From Streptomyces exfoliatus (GTDB lineage Bacteria > Actinomycetota > Actinomycetes > Streptomycetales > Streptomycetaceae), in NCBI RefSeq assembly GCF_000725545.1, contig NZ_JNZP01000030.1, forward strand, positions 1 through 64,000: a DNA stretch of 64,000 bases, given 5' to 3'. How positions within the stretch are numbered: position 1 is the first letter of the stretch; each line of letters begins with the position of its first letter. The position numbers and the translations under genes were made by a program. Shown here one piece after another: positions 59,264 to 64,000 of the stretch. The notes under the pieces are model-generated. The model was given only the letters and a program-made list of their open reading frames with translations. It had not been told where the DNA came from and ran no database searches.

Positions 59264-60922
59264 ATGAAGAGCACGATGCAGGACCGCCAGCTGCTCGTCC
59301 GCGACATCCTCGCGCACGGGCAACGCGTCTACGGGGACAGCCGGGTGGTGCGCTGCGCCGACGGCCCGGCCCCGCGCTCCGCACAGACCTTCGCCGACAT
59401 CGCCCGCCAGGCCGAGCAACTCGCCGCGGCCCTGACCCGGCTCGGCGTACAGCCCGGAGGGCGCGTCGCCACCCTGGCCTGGAACACCCCCGAACACCTG
59501 GTGGCCTATCTCGCCGTCCCGAGCATGGGCGCGGTGCTCCACACCCTCAACCTGCGCCTCCACCACGACCAGCTGGGGTACATCGTCGAGCACGCCGAGG
59601 ACGCCGTCCTCCTGGTCGACGCGACCCTCCTCGACATGCTCACCCCCCTGCGGAAACGGCTGGGCGGCGTACGCCACGTGGTCGTCATCGGCGACGCGCA
59701 GAAGACGGACCTGCCCGCCCACATCGCCGTGCACCACTGGGACGACATCCTGGCGGCCGAGCGGCCCGGCTTCGTCTGGCCCGACCTGGACGAGCGGGAC
59801 GCGGCGGCGCTCTGCTACACCACCGGCACCACCGGAGACCCCAAGGGCGTGGCCTACAGCCACCGTTCGATCTGCCTGCACACCCTCGGCGTCTCGTCCG
59901 GCGCCGGCTTCGCGATGGACGAGGGGGACCGCGTCCTGCCGATCGTGCCGATGTTCCACGCCAACGCGTGGGGCTGGCCTTACGCCGCCTGGCTGGCGGG
60001 CTCCGACCTGATCATGAACGGGCGGCTGCTGCACACCCCGGACCTGGCCCGCATCATCAACGATGAGCGCCCCACCGCCGTGGCGGCGATCTGCACGATC
60101 TGGAACAGCCTGGTGCACCACGGCGCCCGGCACCCCCTCGACCTCGGCGGCGTACGGCTCGCGGGCTGCGGCGGCGCGACCCCGCCGCGCGCCCTGCTCC
60201 AGGAGCTCAAGGACCGCTACGGGGTCCGCCTCAAGCAGGGCTGGGGTCTGACCGAGACCAGCCCCCTGGCCACCTTCGCGGTCCCCCCGCACGGCACCCC
60301 GGACGAGGACGAGGTCGACTGGCTGGCCAAGAGCGGCCGGGTGATGCCCTTCGTGGACGTGCGGCTGATCGCGGAGGACGGCAGCGAGCAGCCCTGGGAC
60401 GGAACCTCGGTGGGCGAACTGGAACTGCGCGGACCCTGGGTCACCGGGTCGTACTACGACACCGAGGACCAGCCCGAGAAGTTCCGCGACGGCTGGCTGC
60501 GCACCGGCGACCTGGGAGTCATCGAACCGGGCGGCTGGGTGGTGGTCAGCGACCGCCTCAAGGACGGCATCAAGAGCGGCGGCGAGTGGATCTCCACCAT
60601 CGAACTGGAGAACGCGATCATCGAGCACCCCGCGGTCCTCGAGGCGGTCGTCGTCGGCGTACCCGACCCCCGCTGGGAGGAACGCCCGCTGGCCTGCGTC
60701 TCGTTGGTACCGGGAGCCGAGATCGGCGGGGACGAGCTGCGGGAGTTCCTGGCCGGGCGGGTGGCACGCTGGTGGATCCCGGAGCGGTGGTCGTTCGTGG
60801 ACGCGGTGCCCAAGACCAGCGTCGGCAAGTACGACAAGCGGGCGGTGCGCACGCTGTACGCGGACGGGGCGCTGGACGTCCGGGAACCGGGCGGTCCGGA
60901 CGGGGCGACGCCCCAGCGCTGA
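59264..60922 (+). CDS. medium/long-chain acyl-CoA ligase
   Basis: 552 aa, acyl-CoA synthetase family. P-loop LCYTTGTTGDPKGVAYSHRS, the aromatic gate LPIVPMFHANAWGWPYAAW, GWGLTETSPLA, and hinge VVVSDRLKDGIKSGGEWISTIELENAI with the C-terminal KTSVGKYDKRAVR lysine. The FHANAWG gate and size fit the FadD-like medium-chain/long-chain group. ATG at 59264 with an AAGGGG site. Second activating enzyme within 3 kb, together with the first one and the NRPS/monooxygenase to the right. Confidence 0.9.
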   Translation: MKSTMQDRQLLVRDILAHGQRVYGDSRVVRCADGPAPRSAQTFADIARQAEQLAAALTRLGVQPGGRVATLAWNTPEHLVAYLAVPSMGAVLHTLNLRLHHDQLGYIVEHAEDAVLLVDATLLDMLTPLRKRLGGVRHVVVIGDAQKTDLPAHIAVHHWDDILAAERPGFVWPDLDERDAAALCYTTGTTGDPKGVAYSHRSICLHTLGVSSGAGFAMDEGDRVLPIVPMFHANAWGWPYAAWLAGSDLIMNGRLLHTPDLARIINDERPTAVAAICTIWNSLVHHGARHPLDLGGVRLAGCGGATPPRALLQELKDRYGVRLKQGWGLTETSPLATFAVPPHGTPDEDEVDWLAKSGRVMPFVDVRLIAEDGSEQPWDGTSVGELELRGPWVTGSYYDTEDQPEKFRDGWLRTGDLGVIEPGGWVVVSDRLKDGIKSGGEWISTIELENAIIEHPAVLEAVVVGVPDPRWEERPLACVSLVPGAEIGGDELREFLAGRVARWWIPERWSFVDAVPKTSVGKYDKRAVRTLYADGALDVREPGGPDGATPQR

Positions 60923-60995
60923 GCGGCGGCGGCGCCCCTGTGCTTGAGCGGCGGGGGCGCCGCCCGTGCGCCTGAGCGGCGGGGGCGGCGCCCCG
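60920..60995. repeat. three tandem TGAGCGGCGG(C/G)GGCG units
   Basis: The 25-28 bp unit starting TGAGCGGCGGSGGCGSC occurs at 60920, 60945 and 60973, beginning at the stop codon of the acyl-CoA ligase gene and running toward the convergent hypothetical gene. G-runs facing C-runs could form hairpins between copies; it may act as terminator. Confidence 0.6.
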
Positions 60996-61025
60996 GATCG
61001 CCCGGAGCGCCGCCTCCCGTACGCC

Positions 61026-61475
61026 TCAGGCCGCCGAACGCCGTGCCGCCTCCGCGAGCAGCTCCCGCTGCCCGTCGGCGTCGAGGCCCAGTTCCCGTAC
61101 CAGCCGGAGCGTCAGCACCAGACGGGCCTGGATCGTCGTCTCGGGATCCGGGTGCTCACCGCCGGGCGCCGTGCCCTCGTCCAGACCGCCGGTGATCAGG
61201 CGGGCGAGGAACGCCGGGTCGAAGTCCTCCGCGCCGGCCTCCAGCGAGCCGAGGAAGTCCGCGACGTAGCCGTCGACCTCCTCCGGCGTCGCGCCCTCCG
61301 GGAAGCGGCGCCGGGCCGCGAGCCCGAAGGCGACGCCGACCGCCCGCCCGTAATGCGGGCCGGCGGGGTCGAGGGCGGCGGACTTCTGCGCGAACCCGAT
61401 GAAGTCGAACGCCAACAACGCCCCCAGGACGTCGAGTTCGACGGAGCCGGCGGGGGTGGAGATCTCGGTGGTCAT
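61026..61475 (-). CDS. hypothetical protein, 149 aa, coupled to the flavin monooxygenase
   Basis: Not recognised. ATG at 61475 overlaps the monooxygenase stop (ATGA), so the two are translationally coupled. Largely helical: VELDVLGALLAFDFIGFAQKSAALDPAGPHYGRAVGVAFGLAARRRFPEGATPEEVDGYVADFLGSLEAGAEDFDPAFLARLITGGL (pattern), then an acidic Gly/Pro loop and a last helix. No signal or metal motif. Perhaps a tailoring accessory of the NRPS product. Confidence 0.6.
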   Translation of the reverse strand: MTTEISTPAGSVELDVLGALLAFDFIGFAQKSAALDPAGPHYGRAVGVAFGLAARRRFPEGATPEEVDGYVADFLGSLEAGAEDFDPAFLARLITGGLDEGTAPGGEHPDPETTIQARLVLTLRLVRELGLDADGQRELLAEAARRSAA

Positions 61476-62590
61476 GACGGCTCGCCTTCTGCCGCGGGGG
61501 AAGCGGCCGTGGTTCCGTGGGCGGCGGTCGTGATCGCCGCCGCGACGTGTTCGGCGTCCCGGCCGACGAAGCCGATCAGCGCGGAGCCTCGGGTACGCAT
61601 CCGGTACAGGCCCAGGTAATAGCTGCCGGGCACCGACCCGATGCCCTCCGTCTGCCGCGGCTCCCCGGCCTCGTCGAGCATCTCCGGGTCGAGCCAGCTC
61701 CAGTCGGTGCGGAATCCGGTCGCCCAGATCACCGTGGACGGCTTGACGCGCTCGCCGCCGGCGACCAGCAGCTCGGCGCCCTCCGCTCCGGTGACCCGGC
61801 CCACCGTCCGTATCCGGCCCGCCGCGACGAGCTCGGGCACCCGGTCGCCGACGACGGGGTCGGGTGCCTGCATGTTCACCGGCAGGCTCATCACCCCGAG
61901 GACGCTCATCCACCAGAACATGTCCCGGCCGACGACGGTCTGCGGCAGCGGCGGTGACACCGCCTCGCTGCAACTCAGCACCACGTCATGGGTGCCGGCC
62001 AGTTCCCCGGCGATCTGCCGGCCCGAGTTGCCGTCGCCGACGACCACCACCGTGCCCGGCGCCACCTGGGCGGGACCCCGGTAGTCGCTGGTGTGCAGGG
62101 TGGGTACGTCCGGGCTCAGCCCGGCGGCGAGATCCGGGATCCGGGGCGTGCCGAACGCCCCGGTCGCGATCACGACCCGGTCGGCCCGGCAGTCACCGTG
62201 GGGGGTCGACAGCAGATAGCCGTCACCGTCCCTGCGCAGCGAGAGGACCGGATGGTCGGTGAGCACCGGCAGGTCGAACCGCTCGGCGTAGTCGCGCAGG
62301 TACGCCACGACCTCGTCCTTGCCGGGGTAGTGCGCGCCGTGGCCGGGGAAGGGCAGGCCCGGCAGGCCGGAGAACTGCGCCGACGTGAACAGCGTCAGCG
62401 AGTCCCAGCGACGCTGCCAGGTCTCGCCGACCTCGCTCCCCGCGTCGAGCAGCACGCACGGTACGCCGGCCCGCCGCAGGTGGTACCCGACGGCGAGGCC
62501 GGACTGGCCCGCTCCGATGACGGCGACCGGCACGGTGGCCGGCAGCCCGCTCGTCGGCCGCCGTTTCGGGTCGGTCTGATCAGTTCGCAT
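61472..62590 (-). CDS. flavin-containing monooxygenase (CzcO-like)
   Basis: 372 aa. FAD loop VAVIGAGQSGLAVGYHLRRAG, NADPH loop around residue 180 (VVVVGDGNSGRQIAGELAG), an FMO-type FPGHGAHYPGKDEVVAYLRDYA segment between them (the family's FxGxxxHxxx(Y/F) region, here with HY), and VIWATGFRTDWSWL near the end. Probably oxygenates the NRPS product or a building block. ATG at 62590. Follows the NRPS gene by 69 bp on the same strand, so co-transcription is likely. Confidence 0.85.
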   Translation of the reverse strand: MRTDQTDPKRRPTSGLPATVPVAVIGAGQSGLAVGYHLRRAGVPCVLLDAGSEVGETWQRRWDSLTLFTSAQFSGLPGLPFPGHGAHYPGKDEVVAYLRDYAERFDLPVLTDHPVLSLRRDGDGYLLSTPHGDCRADRVVIATGAFGTPRIPDLAAGLSPDVPTLHTSDYRGPAQVAPGTVVVVGDGNSGRQIAGELAGTHDVVLSCSEAVSPPLPQTVVGRDMFWWMSVLGVMSLPVNMQAPDPVVGDRVPELVAAGRIRTVGRVTGAEGAELLVAGGERVKPSTVIWATGFRTDWSWLDPEMLDEAGEPRQTEGIGSVPGSYYLGLYRMRTRGSALIGFVGRDAEHVAAAITTAAHGTTAASPAAEGEPS

Positions 62591-62659
62591 ACAGAGTGTC
62601 CTCACTTCGCTTCTCGGGGCCGGCCGGGCCGCCCGCACGGGCGGCCCGGCCGGTTCGGG

Positions 62660-64000
62660 TCAGTGGGCGTCGAGGGCCCGGCGCAGCTCACCGGCGAGGA
62701 CGCGCAGCCGCTCGCCGCGCATCACCGTGTAGTGGTCGCCGGGTACGTCGACGAGGGTCGCGTCACCGGTGAAGTACTCCATCCAGCGGGACGCGGTCTC
62801 GACCGTCGCGCCGCCGTCCGCGGCCCGCAGCGACACCACCCGCCCGGCGAAACTGCTCGGCGCGTAGCGCAGCAGCGCCCGGTAGTTGCTCTGGAACCGG
62901 CCGACGATACGGCTCAGGGTGCCGAGGTCGATGTCCTCGGACAACGCACCCGCGGCACGGGCCTCCGCGTGCAGCACCTCCACCGGCGGACGCCCGTCGA
63001 ACGCCTCCGGCGCCAGCTCCCAGTCCACCCCGGCGAGCCCCGCCAGGTCCCTGGCGAACCAGGACAGCAGCACCTCGTCGGAGACGGGCGCCCCCTCGGC
63101 GGGACCGGGCCGCTCGATCAGGTCGACCACGGCGAGGAGCTCCACCTCGGCGCCCGCCGCGGTGAGCCGGGCCGCCATCTCCAGGGCGATCACCCCGCCC
63201 ATCGACCAGCCGCCGAGCCGGTACGGCCCGTCGGGCAGCGCCTCCCTGACGGCCTCCGCGTAGTGGGCCGCCATGTCCTCCACGCTCCGCAGCTCCACGT
63301 CGGGCAGCTGGAGCGCGTAGAACGGCTGCTCCGCACCGAGGAGTTCGGCGAGTTCCGCGTAGCAGAGCACGTCGCCGCCGACCGGGTGGACGAACACCAG
63401 CGGAGTCCGCGAACCGGTGGTGCGCACCGGGACGAGCGCCCCGCGGCCCTCCTCGCCGGCGCCGGTGTCCCGGACCGCCTGGGCGAGGAGTTCGATGGTC
63501 GGCCGGGCGAAGAGGCTGGACAGCGGCAGACTGCGGCCCAGGCCACGGGCGATCCTGGACATCAGCCGCACCGCGAGCAGCGAGTCACCGCCGAGTTCGA
63601 AGAAGCTCGCGGTCACCCCGATCTCGGTCACGCCGAAGAACTCCGCCCAGATCTCCGCGAGCCGGCGCTCGACGTCGTCGCGGGGCGCGACGAACCCGGC
63701 GCCCTCCACCGCGATCTCGTCGGGCGCGGGCAGCGCCGCCCGGTTGACCTTCCCGTTGTCGCTGAGCGGCAGCTCGTCGAGGACGAGGACGCGCTGCGGC
63801 ACCAGATGCTGCGGGACGACCTGGCGCAGCGCCTCCGTGATCTCCCGCTCGGTGTCCTCGCGCCCCTCGTCGAGGACGACGTACGCGATCAGCCGCTTGG
63901 GCCCGTGCTGTTCGCCCGCCGCGACGACGGCCGCGCACCGTATCCCCTCGCACTGGGTGAGGGCGGCCTCCACCTCGCCCAGCTCGATGCGGTAGCCCTG
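62660..64000 (-). CDS. NRPS C-terminus: end of A domain, PCP, thioesterase (cut by window edge)
   Basis: The frame runs to the window end. The first visible residues QGYRIELGEVEAAL are adenylation core A8, then LPLSDNGKVNRAALP is A10 with the catalytic Lys. PCP: SFFELGGDSLLAVRLMSRI with the phosphopantetheine Ser. Type I thioesterase: GGWSMGGVIALEMA (GxSxG, Ser nucleophile), a lid region and VDVPGDHYTVMRG with the catalytic His; Asp probably in AVVDLIE. So this is the last module of a multimodular NRPS that releases its product by hydrolysis or cyclisation. The rest of the cluster lies to the right of the window. Confidence 0.95.
   Translation of the reverse strand, partial: QGYRIELGEVEAALTQCEGIRCAAVVAAGEQHGPKRLIAYVVLDEGREDTEREITEALRQVVPQHLVPQRVLVLDELPLSDNGKVNRAALPAPDEIAVEGAGFVAPRDDVERRLAEIWAEFFGVTEIGVTASFFELGGDSLLAVRLMSRIARGLGRSLPLSSLFARPTIELLAQAVRDTGAGEEGRGALVPVRTTGSRTPLVFVHPVGGDVLCYAELAELLGAEQPFYALQLPDVELRSVEDMAAHYAEAVREALPDGPYRLGGWSMGGVIALEMAARLTAAGAEVELLAVVDLIERPGPAEGAPVSDEVLLSWFARDLAGLAGVDWELAPEAFDGRPPVEVLHAEARAAGALSEDIDLGTLSRIVGRFQSNYRALLRYAPSSFAGRVVSLRAADGGATVETASRWMEYFTGDATLVDVPGDHYTVMRGERLRVLAGELRRALDAH

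Overview
The window is very GC-rich DNA whose codons almost always end in G or C. It has frequent GTG starts, leaderless-type promoters (TACATT 6-7 nt before a GTG) and many 4-nt ATGA/GTGA gene overlaps. Together with the gene content (CebR-type cellulose regulon, AA10-CBM2 protein, SARP remnant, NRPS thioesterase) this points to a Streptomyces chromosome, probably near an arm because accessory genes and gene remnants alternate.

Left part (1-22 kb). A run of accessory genes contains several decayed genes: a SUKH-4 immunity remnant, a SARP remnant, an internally deleted alpha/beta hydrolase and a VOC stub. A class A beta-lactamase-like protein and a two-subunit FAD dehydrogenase operon lie among them. 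Next comes a minus-strand operon at 7249-14075: two urea-amidolyase-associated proteins (the carboxyguanidine deiminase pair), a biotin-dependent carboxylase, and an allophanate hydrolase with an apparent one-base frameshift. It is most likely a guanidine nitrogen-assimilation operon. A TetR gene is divergent from it, and the TetR gene is followed by a convergent APC permease. The same palindrome (CTGTCG-NN-CGACAG core) precedes both the operon and the permease, so one TetR probably controls uptake and breakdown. Two regulator/MFS exporter pairs follow: ChrB-like plus MFS, and CGNR zinc finger plus MFS.

Cellulose island (22.8-28.7 kb). A secreted AA10 LPMO with CBM2, a GH12 endoglucanase with CBM2 and a divergent GH9 endoglucanase are associated with TGGGAGCGCTCCCA (CebR) boxes. 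One box also sits in front of a GNAT acetyltransferase.

Middle (28.9-41.7 kb). Membrane proteins including a YihY/BrkB family member, a SHOCT mini-protein, a DM13 lipid-bilayer-anchored protein, an ECF41/SigJ-type sigma factor in an operon with an NDH-2-like oxidoreductase (with a CRP-like palindrome upstream), a DUF5685 protein with an extraordinary Gly/Ser/Cys-rich tail, a MerR regulator divergent from a serine hydrolase, and a two-RCK ion-channel-like protein.

Right part (41.7-64 kb). A complete five-gene peptide/nickel-type ABC importer is divergent from a LacI regulator with an 18-bp palindrome between them. Then come an amidohydrolase divergent from a TetR with its own operator, a methyltransferase, an SGNH hydrolase, a flavin reductase, a VOC protein followed by a signal-less ligand-binding protein, and a MerR-HEAT/HEAT operon preceded by a textbook MerR promoter with a 19-bp spacer. 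Two acyl-CoA ligases, a secreted protein, a flavin monooxygenase and the 3' end of an NRPS (A-PCP-TE) run off the right edge, suggesting that a peptide (perhaps lipopeptide) cluster begins here.

Starts were chosen from RBS position, overlap with the upstream gene and family N-termini. All functions are inferred from motifs remembered for the families; no searches were run.
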